Assembly (NCBI RefSeq): GCF_051195215.1
Contig: NZ_JBNAZM010000026.1
Span: forward strand, 4,548 to 68,547
DNA from: Arhodomonas sp051195215
Lineage (GTDB): Bacteria > Pseudomonadota > Gammaproteobacteria > Nitrococcales > Nitrococcaceae
Length of the DNA: 64,000 bases
Reading direction: 5' to 3'
Made by a program: the position numbers and the translations under genes. The notes under the pieces are model-generated. The model made no database searches. It saw only the letters and a program-made list of their open reading frames with translations, and was not told where the DNA came from. Below are positions 38,701 through 47,271 of the stretch, piece after piece (positions within the stretch are counted from its first letter, which is position 1; the number at the start of each line of letters is the position of its first letter).

Positions 38701-41700
38701 TCCGCGATCACTTCGGGGAGGTCATCGATCGTCACCGTGGGCGCCTCTTCATCGCCCAGGATGGTTACCGGCACCGCCGGCCCGTCGGTGGTGTTGACGC
38801 CCCGGTCCTTGACACGAACGACCAGCGTTACACCGTCTTTCCCCTGCCACCTCAACGCGGATTCGGGCACCACGACACGGCCTTCGAACTCGGCATAGAA
38901 CCGACGGCCAACAATGACATCGCCAAAAGAGTCCGGGTTCGGAACGCGACGCTCCTCCACACGATCTTTTCTGGAGAGGACCGCCCACTCCAGCGAGAGC
39001 TCGCCACCATTGGGTCCGACCAGCACGGCCTCGATGGAGTCGATGTATTGGTTATCGTTGGCTTCCCCCAATACCTCCACGGTATCGCCGGCGGTGACCG
39101 ACAATGGCTCGCTGGGGGACTCAACCTCAATTCTTGGTGCCTCGAGGTCATCGAGGATCTCGACTTCCAGCAACGCCTCGGCCTGATTGCCGCCTGAATC
39201 CACTGCCAGTGCACCGATGCGTAACGCACCATTCTCAGCACGGTGCGGTATCCGCATATGCGCGGAAAGGTACTCATCGGCAGGGATGCCTTCCGGGCCG
39301 GGATCGATTGTCTCCGTGAACAGGCGTTTTCCGTTGCTCTCGATGAAAAACTCGACTTTTTCAACGGACCGGTCATCGACGGCACGTACCGTCATGGTAA
39401 ATGGCTCACCCTCGACCAACCGGGAGCCCTGTGCCGGATCGCGAATGGTTATCTGCGGGGGCCGGTCTTCCCCTAGCGCATAGCGCCAATCGGTTTCCCT
39501 GACGTTGCCGAATACATCGCGCACCTCCACTGTCAGAACCAGCTCATCACCGTTTTCCGGAACATTCAGAGTGAAGGCCCCATCGGCGGCGGCTGAGTCG
39601 GGCGTGCTTCGATGGATTTCTTTAGACGCCCGAAGAAAGCGGACCAGCTCGATGCGCGAATCGTCGTGTGCCTTCCAATGGACGTCGACTTGATCACCAC
39701 GATAAAGCGTGCTGCCTTGAGTTGGCTTGCTAACGCCTATCGTCGGTGCCGTATTGTCCGGTTTGATCTTCAGCGTAACCGTGTCGTTGCCGCGCGAGCG
39801 CTGCCCGTGGTCGTCGACTGCCTCGACTTGAACCGTTAACGTGTGGGACTCGTTGCTCAGGTCGAGCTCGCCAAGGTCGACCCGAACGCTCGCTTGCGCG
39901 GTCTTCCCCGGTGTCAGGCCCTTATCGGCGGACTTGCTCCGTACGAGCACGGGATCCTGCGCCCCGTCCAGGAAAAAGGAAGACTTGAGCTCGTGGACCG
40001 CGCTGTCATCCTTGCCCACGATATCGAGACGCACTGTGCCACGCGGCAGGTAACTGCCACGGTCCGGCGTTATGCGGGCGACGCTCGGTGGTTCGTCGGG
40101 CTTAACGCCTACGACGACACTGGCCGTAGAGGAATTCCCTGCGGCATCCCAAGCCTCCACTTCCAGCGGATAGCGGTCGTATTCAACGCCCGCACCGCCG
40201 GAGAACGCCGGGACACTGACCAGCCTTAATGCGGAAAACGCGTTTACTGCGTCCGGCACCTGCTGGGGAGCGAAATCCTCACCCGCGATCCGGTCATTCA
40301 GGTTCCCTGTCAGATGATACTCGCCATCGCGGCGTGCGACGCCTCTGAGCTCCAGCCGATCGACTTCAACGTCGTCATAACCACTGGCCTTGACGACGAC
40401 CTCTGCGTTTTCGATTACTGGCGCAATCGATTCACCGCCTTCGGTTTTCGCTACCGGTGGCGATACCACGTTGACCACCGGTGACTGTTCGTCCGCACCG
40501 AGTGTCACCTCGACCGGGGCGCTGGCACGTTGCTGGCCCGCGCTATCGACAGCCACGGCGTGCAGCCGCAGCCGTTGTTCCTCGCCAGAGATCTCGGGTG
40601 GCTCATAACTCACCGAGAATGGGGATGACTCGTCCGCCCCGACCAGGCGGTCCTCGACGAAGAAATCCACGCGAGAGACTTCGACGTCATCGGTAGCTTC
40701 CGCGCGGAGCTCGGTACTCAAACCGCCTACAAGATGCGCCCCCGGTTGCGGTCGCGCCAGCGCGACGTCCGGCGGCTGGTCACCCGTCACCGGTATGGTC
40801 ACCGACTGGGATTTGCTGATTTCGCCGTGGGTATCGATACCCTCGAGGTGGATTTCCAGGCTCTGCCCCTGAAGCTCCTCGGCTATCGCGATGCTGAATT
40901 CGTGAGTGACGGTAGTCGCACCGAAGTCATTGCGATCAGCGCCATCGACATCCTCCTCGGAAAAGCTGACGGTCTCGGCGCGCTCTCCGTCGACGAAGAG
41001 CTGAAGGGCGGCACCGGTCTCCGGGGCTTCGTCAGTCAGGGTGGCACGTACTACCAGATCCGTCCCTGCCGTCGCTGTCTCCCCCTGGCGAGGCGATTCG
41101 AGCTTCACATTGGGGGGCTGATTGCCGAGTACACGTACCAACACCGCCTCGGTGGACTTGCTCTGGTCCCCGATATGCGCGCGTGCCTGCACCGACTGAC
41201 TGGTTTCGTCAACCGAGATGGAGCCGATAACGCCCTCGGCCCTCCAGAGCTCGAACTTCTTCTCCTTCTTCTTGCCTCCCGCCCCTTCCAGCTCGCGGGT
41301 TTCCATGACGGGGAAGTGGGATGCCGCAACCTGACGGCCATCCTGAAAAAACTCGACATAATCGAGTTCGCTGCGTGTCGATCCACTCAACGGGACAGCG
41401 AGCTGGTAGTTGACGGAGCCGCCTTCCACGAGACGTTGCCCGCTGCGCGGCTCCTCCAGCGTCAGCGTCGGGAACGACGCGGTTTGCTCGGCGACGACTC
41501 GTACATCGCGCTCCGGAGATATCGTCTTCTGCCCCTGGCTATCCGTTACGATAGCCCGGAAGGTCAATACGCTTCCGGCCGACTCTTCGGGAACTGCTAC
41601 CGAGACCTTATATGGCGGCTGTTGCCGCTGACCGGCCAGGGCTCCATTCATTTCAATTCGAACGGAAGCGACGTCGACGTCGTCCGATGCCTCGGCGACG

Positions 41701-41770
41701 ACTTTGAAAGAGCCTCCCGCAACGGTTTGATCAGGCGGGTCGAAGCTCACTTCGGGCGGCGCATCCTCTG
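34000..41770 (-). repeat. Array of about 21 tandem Ig-like modules
   Basis: Linker motifs (PP.V/I followed by ..P..G) recur near 41765, 41480, 41122, 40782, 40492, 40098, 39757, 39468, 39147, 38752, 38436, 37505, 37205, 36820, 36382, 35965, 35637, 35321, 34971, 34625 and 34300. Spacing is mostly 290-450 bases, i.e. one Ig-type domain each, with a few longer gaps. The array runs across the frameshift without a change in character, which is the main argument that both ORFs are one gene. Confidence 0.8.
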
Positions 41771-43139
41771 CCACGACGGGCACGTTCGCCGATATCCCCG
41801 GATGTTCCTGCAGCCGAATCGTCAGCGGAAGCGGCTCCGCTGACGGAACAATTGCGTTGGCACGCAGCCCCCGGCCCGGCGCCAGATCGAGGACGCCCTC
41901 CGCCTCGGCCGGCAACTCGTAGCGCAGATTCAGATTGCTCGCCAGGCCCGCCTGTGTTCCGTCATCGAAAACGCCGACGACTTCAGGCAACGGCTGGTAC
42001 TGGTTCAGGCGCTCGATGACGAATTGTTCGCCCGCTCCAACACCGCGCGCCCGTAGCCCGACGAGCTCCTTGGATGGGTCCACCTCCACCGGAATAATGA
42101 CGTCGTCGAGCCCCGGGTAGCTAACAGTGACGGTCACCGGCTCGCCGTTCGTTTCTTCCAGCGGGTAAACCACGCCGCTGCGTGTGACCGAGACCACATC
42201 CGGATCGGAAGACGTATAGGTGACACCTGTTCCCAAACCCGGCAGAGGTGTCCAGCCGCGGAACTCGAACTGGACCTCCGGCACGATAGAGACCGACTCC
42301 AGGAGGTGAGTGAACACCACGCGTTCGGGTGCCGCTTTCAGATCCTTGACGTCTTCCGACACCTCGCCCCCGGTGAACGACATCCGCGAGAGGCTAGCCT
42401 GATTACCGGATGCATCCACGGCGGAGGCTTCGACGAGCACCAAGCCGTCGCGCGCGATAGCACCACGGCTTAACTCGGCATCCACCGGGACTGAAAGCGA
42501 GAACTTGGTTTGACCATCCTTGGATGGAGGTACACGCCGCACCCCGTCCGTTTTCGCGAAAGCATTCGTCGCTGCCTCGGCAACCACACCGCCAGCGTCT
42601 CTAAGGTCGGAGGCTCTCAACCCAAGCAGGGAGAAGGAGACATAACGCAGATCGACATCGTCAGCAGCTTCGACCCTTACGTCGAGATACTGTCCGGACT
42701 CGTCACTTCGAATCACCGCCTGCCCGAACCCGAGGGTTGGCCGCGAGTCCTCGGAGCGGAAAGTCTCGCTATGGTGCTGCGTCGACCCGTCTGAATAGGT
42801 AACTGTCGCAGAAGGCGTAAGCGCCGGGAGCCCGTCGCCGTGGAAACGAACCTCGCAAGCGGGCGAGTCGTCGGAGGAGACTTGCTGAGCATCCGTGGTA
42901 TCGAAGGATTCAGTGGCGCCCGCCACAACCTCCATGCTCGTGACGTCGGAGCAGTCCGATACGCGGAGGACGTATTCGTGACGCTCCTTGTCCGCGCCAA
43001 GCGGCGACGCCGCACGGATGTCCACCACAACGTCGGCCGTTGCCGATGCACTGACCAGGAACGTCAGTGCCGCAAATACGTGCTGAATGCATACGCGCCC
43101 GCAGAACCATCCCTGAAGACGCTGGTGTCCCCTGGTCAC
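35805..43139 (-). CDS. Giant multidomain secreted protein, N-terminal 2,444 residues (upstream part of a frameshifted gene)
   Basis: The start is a GTG at 43139, with a purine-rich GGGAAGG just upstream, closer than usual. A Sec signal peptide is present (HVFAALTFLVSASATA, cleavage before DVVVD near residue 36). Residues about 37-450 form an N-terminal region with a Big_2-like domain (SSDPDVVSVTRSG near residue 310). From nt 41765 on there are 16 Ig-like modules, each introduced by a linker of the form [DE].PP.V.[VIL]..P..G and containing a DD[VL]....V.[FL] strand and a PPY.[VF].VP strand. The last module stops abruptly at a TGA (35805-35807) after its first half; its second half is encoded in the -1 frame of the downstream ORF. 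The two halves together make a canonical module, so this is the N-terminus of one protein. The gene lies 309 bases after the glycosyltransferase gene on the same strand. Confidence 0.85.
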   Translation of the reverse strand: MTRGHQRLQGWFCGRVCIQHVFAALTFLVSASATADVVVDIRAASPLGADKERHEYVLRVSDCSDVTSMEVVAGATESFDTTDAQQVSSDDSPACEVRFHGDGLPALTPSATVTYSDGSTQHHSETFRSEDSRPTLGFGQAVIRSDESGQYLDVRVEAADDVDLRYVSFSLLGLRASDLRDAGGVVAEAATNAFAKTDGVRRVPPSKDGQTKFSLSVPVDAELSRGAIARDGLVLVEASAVDASGNQASLSRMSFTGGEVSEDVKDLKAAPERVVFTHLLESVSIVPEVQFEFRGWTPLPGLGTGVTYTSSDPDVVSVTRSGVVYPLEETNGEPVTVTVSYPGLDDVIIPVEVDPSKELVGLRARGVGAGEQFVIERLNQYQPLPEVVGVFDDGTQAGLASNLNLRYELPAEAEGVLDLAPGRGLRANAIVPSAEPLPLTIRLQEHPGISANVPVVAEDAPPEVSFDPPDQTVAGGSFKVVAEASDDVDVASVRIEMNGALAGQRQQPPYKVSVAVPEESAGSVLTFRAIVTDSQGQKTISPERDVRVVAEQTASFPTLTLEEPRSGQRLVEGGSVNYQLAVPLSGSTRSELDYVEFFQDGRQVAASHFPVMETRELEGAGGKKKEKKFELWRAEGVIGSISVDETSQSVQARAHIGDQSKSTEAVLVRVLGNQPPNVKLESPRQGETATAGTDLVVRATLTDEAPETGAALQLFVDGERAETVSFSEEDVDGADRNDFGATTVTHEFSIAIAEELQGQSLEIHLEGIDTHGEISKSQSVTIPVTGDQPPDVALARPQPGAHLVGGLSTELRAEATDDVEVSRVDFFVEDRLVGADESSPFSVSYEPPEISGEEQRLRLHAVAVDSAGQQRASAPVEVTLGADEQSPVVNVVSPPVAKTEGGESIAPVIENAEVVVKASGYDDVEVDRLELRGVARRDGEYHLTGNLNDRIAGEDFAPQQVPDAVNAFSALRLVSVPAFSGGAGVEYDRYPLEVEAWDAAGNSSTASVVVGVKPDEPPSVARITPDRGSYLPRGTVRLDIVGKDDSAVHELKSSFFLDGAQDPVLVRSKSADKGLTPGKTAQASVRVDLGELDLSNESHTLTVQVEAVDDHGQRSRGNDTVTLKIKPDNTAPTIGVSKPTQGSTLYRGDQVDVHWKAHDDSRIELVRFLRASKEIHRSTPDSAAADGAFTLNVPENGDELVLTVEVRDVFGNVRETDWRYALGEDRPPQITIRDPAQGSRLVEGEPFTMTVRAVDDRSVEKVEFFIESNGKRLFTETIDPGPEGIPADEYLSAHMRIPHRAENGALRIGALAVDSGGNQAEALLEVEILDDLEAPRIEVESPSEPLSVTAGDTVEVLGEANDNQYIDSIEAVLVGPNGGELSLEWAVLSRKDRVEERRVPNPDSFGDVIVGRRFYAEFEGRVVVPESALRWQGKDGVTLVVRVKDRGVNTTDGPAVPVTILGDEEAPTVTIDDLPEVIAENWPVTPTVTIRDNVSVADYKIYLADRPESVLAADQGVDESAITVQDVALGLDRFTPVPADGVPVTVVVEASDTQGNAVRETRVVRITPDTAPQLSLSDLDPESDPVKGAIAFHTLDIEDDLAAPDAPVRYMPVYTSLHGVGAGGARDPTGAFRSADADDGFMPVVSYAYPEADGRSATVRVAGTPYLEAMDGRLRVRPLPNMTEGSSAEIAVDPVAGGSVSYRVIRYVSGLCSSYQEAYELRGGEVPNVQSLFATERNDEHVAYVDIVPLVKAANGDSIDVFVNRLRIHASTLDAARGHAVKGRSQGIIRRDNLVMTALIDDAGLNDDGEAIVASRPVQRANTTAEGGPVEEGTSYAVPVPARPRIARMAVFAHGVDRYSDQRGPVALEPLVVYDLVADQQAPTLSVDQPPQGRTVVPTERLRIQAQTLDNSGGIKKLSLYRDRSDLVHEVPGQYLQENYELIFDVPAGSAGGNLDLLLVAEDHSGATAEKLVTLPVRADKPPQIQFDAFLSYKVNGAYQKVLTAPERLNLNEFWVRVGESFGVETTLRDDAGLKNYVIYRVKPGGERVEEYRKDWDNRCPAAPVAEDELRAQLLFERNQPTEYQLVVTDRGGNSRKRTFVVHPQTNMSPGVRITAPADGQQIAAGTFKIKVGVVATDDRELSDQNIEVYANGVKLSTVSERDIREDEAIGGRDVILQAFDALYDRIEADYGVAMADEYGRRDSPYAEEKAFVMGVPAGLIEFNEPVTLTAIVRDADNAVGRHEITFDGVADNINPEVAISEPGPGFGPPEASDFKLAFQAYDNVKVEQLELYTAYAVREAGGAYHKEDYGAALRTIGNVPAEDAEPVSTVNIDTPVYRQLLNVDRLAQIASRFESVPVGDETRFDLWVKVVVRDASGNERTREVAYRIHPDERPVIDVEAPNPGEKIVEGEQLSVNVKAFDDVGIEYVRLVAKRGANDSISFG
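35831..35836. other. C6 tract at the apparent frameshift in the giant gene
   Basis: On the coding (minus) strand this is GGGGGG, in the codons for K-R-G-A. One extra G would change the reading to KRGGERFHQLRLREPPYTF and join both ORFs without a stop. With one base added, 43139-9964 becomes exactly 11,059 codons including the stop. The upstream ORF otherwise ends 24-31 bases later at 35805. An undercalled homopolymer is the simplest explanation; a true mutation or slippage cannot be excluded. Confidence 0.7.
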
Positions 43140-43448
43140 AGCCTTCCCACATCCCTGTTATCGGGCAACGGCACCGATGAGCGAAGGCATTCGTGATGCC
43201 CACTCGTGCGGTTACCATCACCCGCTTCGGCAATTTAGAACGTCGTGGGAGCGGCTCGATCACCCGCACGGAATACTCGGGCACGATGTGCCGAGCCATG
43301 GGTACCCGGTACCCCAGACCGTCGCGGAAGCCTGGTCACCCCGTCACCAAGGGACTCACCCCCGAATCGATCGCCACGCTCAACACAACCCCATCGAGCG
43401 TGACGTAGCGCACACTATCAAAGCTCGAGCACGACGTACAACCCGCTT
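43140..43448. other. Intergenic region upstream of the giant gene
   Basis: These 309 bases separate the glycosyltransferase stop from the giant gene's GTG. No conserved ORF is visible and no terminator hairpin with a T-run. Only a poor sigma70-like match exists. It probably contains the leader of the giant operon. Confidence 0.5.
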
Positions 43449-45202
43449 CTACTCCCACGCGGCGAGCGCATCGAGCGCGCGGCCGTGAATACGTCGCAAC
43501 GCGATGCGGTCGTGCTCCGAATGTACCTGTAGACGGCTGATCTCTTGCACCAACCACTCGACGCCGGACCGGTTGCGCGACGCGCGAAACACCTCCAGAA
43601 GGGCTCCCCAGACACGAACGTTGGAATCATCGGACTTCAGCGCACGCTCCGCGAACGCCCGTGCATCCGGGTGAAACCCGCGTGCTGACGCGTACTCCGC
43701 CATGCGCGCCCATCGATCCGAGGCATCGTCCATCGGCACATGCACGTAGTCCTCGTAAACCGGGTCCAGTCTCCGAAGCCGCTCGCGTTCGACACTACGC
43801 GTCTGCTGCGCATCCGAAACCCACCCCGGGCCCGGTGCGAGCACCTCTACTGACACGACGCTCAACCCGAACACGCCTCCAGCTACGCAGAGCGGCACCA
43901 GCGCTCTCCGACACTTCACCGCCTCCCACAACGTACTGACGCCGAGCCCGGCTATTGGCATGAGTAGCAAGAGCAGTGACAGCCGTTGACGCTCTACGAC
44001 AAGAAACACGAGAAGCGTCATGGCGTACAACGCCGCACAGCCGAGCAGAACCCGGGTCTCAGCACGTTTACGCTCTGCGCCCCCGAAGCTAGAGTAACCG
44101 CAACGAAGCTGAGCACCACGGAAAAATCGACAAAGGCCATTGCCAATGCCGACCGATGCCAGCGCCAAACTCCGAATTGCTCAGGCAGGCCATAGGTCTC
44201 TCGACTGAAAAGCGCAACGACCTTGCGCGCCAGAAGGCCAGAGTACGACAGTGGTTCTTCGCGATAGCGATCGATTGTCTTCTCGAACCAGTATTCGCTT
44301 TGCTCCCAGCGCGACGGTCGATACCCGAGTTTCTCCGTGAGCACTCGCCCCGATCCGAGCCGATGACCGACCACGTCGTCCCGCAGTCCGGGGACGGTAG
44401 CATGGCCACCACGAGCCTCCGGCACATTCCCCACGTAGAAATTCAGACCGACAGGAGACACGATATCCTGCTCGAGCCTGTCACTTTCCAAACCTCCGAT
44501 AATCCACACGAAACCGATGGCAAGCAGGATCGTGACGCATGCTTTGGTCCTGGCGAGTCTGCTCGGGAGCTCGCCTCGGGGCCACAGCGCCCGGCCCGTT
44601 GCGACGACGACCAGAACCACAGATGCAACGCCAAGATTAGGGCGCTCCAGTGTCGCAATGCCCACGCTCAGAACCAGAATGAAGAGCCCCCCGAGACCGC
44701 CGCTTCTCAGAAAACGGAAGAATGCAAAAATGGCAACAGGCAGCAAAAAAAGAACAAAAACGGTCTTAATGACCATTCCACTAAAAAAGACAATCGGCGC
44801 GCACAGAGCAGTCATCAGGCCCGCCGCCCATGCAGCAACACGCCCATATGCCACGTTTGCCGCCAAAGCGACGAATATCGCACACAGAACAACAAAAACG
44901 GAATTCAAAGCGAACAATGAGCTAAAAGACGGCCCTAAAACCCGGTGCGCCAGCGCAAGGAGGTACACGTAAGGATCGTTAGGCATGACAGCGCCAGCAA
45001 ACCCTCCGTCCCAATCGACGAACGCCCTGTACCAACCCGCATGCCAGTAGAAAAACGCGTCCGAATTCGGATATGCTGGACGCAGCTCAAGTGCCCTGCC
45101 GGTCTCAAAGAAATACACACTCTGGATTACTGCTGAGACGAGCCCAACCGCTACAACCAAAGCGACCTCGTGCCGACACAGGCGCCGCCACACTTCTCTC
45201 AT
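43449..45202 (-). pseudogene. GT-C (family 39-like) membrane glycosyltransferase with C-terminal TPR-like region, -1 frameshift
   Basis: Two overlapping frames (44018-45202 and 43449 to about 44100) together encode one integral membrane protein of 584 residues. The start is the ATG at 45202, preceded by GGGAGG at 9-base spacing; longer starts (45229, 45262) lack this. After a first membrane span comes a loop with PNSDAFFYWHAGWYRAF, typical of GT-C enzymes, whose first loop carries the catalytic acid. Several hydrophobic spans and an N-rich lumenal loop follow. The first frame runs into FVAVTLASG and then nonsense. The second supplies GAERKRAETRVLLGC and further spans (TLLVFLVV.RQRLSLLLLLMP), then a soluble helical, TPR-like end (SARGFHPDARAFAERALKSDD). 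The shift maps to a C5 tract (44080-44084). Such enzymes transfer sugars from polyprenyl phosphate. Its position ahead of the giant genes suggests surface-protein or glycan modification (inference). It may be intact if the shift is a sequencing error. Confidence 0.72.
44080..44084. other. C5 tract at the apparent frameshift in the glycosyltransferase gene
   Basis: The coding-strand sequence reads GCTTCGGGGGCGCAGAG. With five Gs the frame gives ASGAQSVNV and later stops; with six it gives ASGGAERKRAETRVLL and continues through the rest of the enzyme. This is the same kind of -1 homopolymer event as in the giant gene. Confidence 0.7.
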
Positions 45203-45496
45203 ACCAATGAACCTCCCTGTTCCCGCCATTGAGGTGAGCCAGTCTCCCCCAAACAATGGCACGGGCGATGCGTGCTCCTACCGCTACCGCCGCGTTCGGT
45301 CGCCAGCTTGGTGACCAGCTACCCATCTTCGCATTCGAGCGGCAGTCACGCATCACGCCATTGCTATGCTGCGCGCCTGACACGCCCTACCAAAAGCAGG
45401 GCCGCCCGGGGAACCTGCGACCAATGCGTCCGTGCCCCCCCTCAAACACGCACATGCCATTGCAATCGAGCCATCCATGTGGTTTCTGTGCGGGGC

Positions 45497-45985
45497 ATGA
45501 GCACACCGACAATCACACTAATCGCCGCCATGACCGAAAACCGCGTGATAGGCCGCGACGGGAGGCTGCCCTGGCGGTTGCCGGCGGATATGCGGCATTT
45601 CGTCGCCACCACGCGCGGCAAGCCGGTGATCATGGGTCGACGCAACTATGCGGATATCGGCCGCCCGCTGCCGAAGCGGCACAACATCGTGCTCACCCGG
45701 AACATGGATTTCCAAGCGCCTGGCTGCACGGTCGTGCACGACCTAGAAGCCGCGCTGGCCGCGGCCGGCGATGCCCCTGAAGTGATGGTCATTGGCGGCG
45801 AGCAGATCTACCGGCTGTTCCTGCCTCGCGCCCACCGCATCGAGCTCACCGTCATCGCGACCCGACTTGACGGGGATACGTTCTTCCCCGAGCTCGGTGA
45901 CGAGTGGCGGGAGACCGCCCGCGACCACCATCCCGCCGATGAGCAGAACGCGTGGCCGATGACGTTCCTGAGACTGGAACGCTAG
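45497..45985 (+). CDS. folA: Dihydrofolate reductase
   Basis: A 162-residue protein starting at the ATG at 45497, the usual DHFR length. The enzyme reduces dihydrofolate to tetrahydrofolate with NADPH in the cytoplasm. Hallmarks: N-terminal ITLIAAMTENRVIGRDGRLPW, LPADMRHF with Asp31 (equivalent to the E. coli substrate-binding Asp27), KPVIMGRRNYADIGRPLPKR, and MVIGGEQIYRLFLP for NADPH binding. An in-frame extension to 45272 is unlikely because the conserved N-terminal strand begins right after this ATG. The gene is divergent from the glycosyltransferase gene and followed by an unrelated lipoprotein. Confidence 0.96.
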   Translation: MSTPTITLIAAMTENRVIGRDGRLPWRLPADMRHFVATTRGKPVIMGRRNYADIGRPLPKRHNIVLTRNMDFQAPGCTVVHDLEAALAAAGDAPEVMVIGGEQIYRLFLPRAHRIELTVIATRLDGDTFFPELGDEWRETARDHHPADEQNAWPMTFLRLER

Positions 45986-46140
45986 CGCCAGCGCCGTGAG
46001 CGCCGTCCCGATTGCAGCACCGACGCCCCTTGCCTATGCTGACCAACCAGTCGGTCCGACGGTGCAGGCCCGGCGGCGTGCGCGCCATCCTGGCGCCGCA
46101 CACTCGATTCCACGCAGATCGAAGGAAAGGTAGCACAACG

Positions 46141-47145
46141 ATGACCCTGCCCCGCGGCAAGACGCTCGCCGTCACACTCGCCATGCTCACGACACTCGCC
46201 ACCGGCTGCGCCAGCAACGGCGAGCCCACGAACCCGGCTCGCCACCCGAGCGATGTCCAGCATCCGGCGCCGGGGGAAGGCGCTCAGTCGGACGAAGAGC
46301 TAAGCATCATATCCCTGTTTCTCGGTGACGATGAGGAGGATGGCGACGCCGCCGGCACGACCGCCGATACCGGTGAGCAACGGGCGCTGCGTCAGGAGAT
46401 CGCCCGGTTGCGGGCGGACCTGCGTGCACGCGAGCCTGAACCCCGTCGCAGCGCAGCCGCCGGTGGCGACCGGGGCCCCGGCGTCGCCTTGCTCTTCCCG
46501 AACGCCGGCGACGAGGCAGCGACCCGCGCCTACGCGACCATGGCCCGGGCCGCTGGCGACTACCCCATCGCACCGGTGAGCCCGCAGACGCTCACTAACG
46601 CCATGCGCACCCAGCAATGTCCGCAGGCACGCCTCGCCGAATGCGGGCAATCGGTGTCAGCGGCCACACGGGCGCGTGTGGTGGCGATCATCACGGGCGC
46701 CGCCCCCGACGGGGACGAGCTGCCCCTGCAGGTGACACTCGTCGACCTGGATCTCGGCATCGAGTATCCGGCCTGGCGGATCGCACTGCCCGCCACGGAC
46801 GATGGCACCGCCGGTGAGAGCCTCGCCGCACTCGCCGATGCTGTCTACATGCACGCCCTGGAGCGGCTGCGCCTGGCGCCGCGGGTATTCCACGTCGCCA
46901 GCGCCGAAGATGGAACACGCTGGGTCATGCAGGACGCCGACGCAGATGCCACGGTGGGCACGCGATTCGGCGTCCACGCCGGGGGCCGGGTCATCCGTAA
47001 CGGTGGCGATGCCGTGGCATGGCTACCGGACCCCGCCGAGGGCGTTCTGGAAGTCACGGGCCGCACCCCCAACGGGCTGCTTATCCTCGAAAGGGTGAGC
47101 GGCCGGGCACCGAAGCAGACGGACCTGATATTGCCGGCGGGTTAA
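46141..47145 (+). CDS. Putative lipoprotein of unknown function
   Basis: 334 residues from the ATG at 46141, preceded by GGAAAGG. The N-terminus is a lipoprotein signal with lipobox LATGC (Cys at about 23). An acidic low-complexity stretch (DDEEDGDAAGTTADTGEQ) follows, then a short coiled coil (QRALRQEIARLRADLRARE) and a compact domain of about 220 residues beginning GVALLFPNAGDEAATRAY. The later part has beta strands such as GTRWVMQDADADATVGTRF and ends ILERVSGRAPKQTDLILPAG, somewhat like an FlgT- or CsgG-type surface-assembly domain, though I do not recognise the family. It lies 155 bases after folA and 126 bases before the FadL-type porin. Function unknown. Confidence 0.75.
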   Translation: MTLPRGKTLAVTLAMLTTLATGCASNGEPTNPARHPSDVQHPAPGEGAQSDEELSIISLFLGDDEEDGDAAGTTADTGEQRALRQEIARLRADLRAREPEPRRSAAAGGDRGPGVALLFPNAGDEAATRAYATMARAAGDYPIAPVSPQTLTNAMRTQQCPQARLAECGQSVSAATRARVVAIITGAAPDGDELPLQVTLVDLDLGIEYPAWRIALPATDDGTAGESLAALADAVYMHALERLRLAPRVFHVASAEDGTRWVMQDADADATVGTRFGVHAGGRVIRNGGDAVAWLPDPAEGVLEVTGRTPNGLLILERVSGRAPKQTDLILPAG

Positions 47146-47162
47146 CTCCATACGCCAGCGTA

Positions 47163-47192
47163 TTGACGGCCGTACCAGCGCCGGCTTATGTT
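47163..47192 (+). promoter_or_regulatory. Candidate sigma70 promoter for the FadL-family gene
   Basis: TTGACG (5 of 6 matches to the -35 consensus), an 18-base spacer, then TATGTT (4 of 6 to the -10), about 80 bases upstream of the start codon. It lies just after the stop of the preceding lipoprotein gene. Prediction from sequence only. Confidence 0.4.
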
Positions 47193-47271
47193 TGGGTCCG
47201 TACGCTGCCGTATGCTCGGGCACTTGTGCAGCGTCGGTCCCGAATAAAACACCCATGGAGGAGGAGGTGCC

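Noticed and set aside
43414..43441. Possible promoter for the giant gene on the minus strand (TTGTAC, 16 bases, GATAGT)
   Set aside because: Only 3 of 6 and 4 of 6 consensus matches and nearly 280 bases from the start codon; too weak to call.
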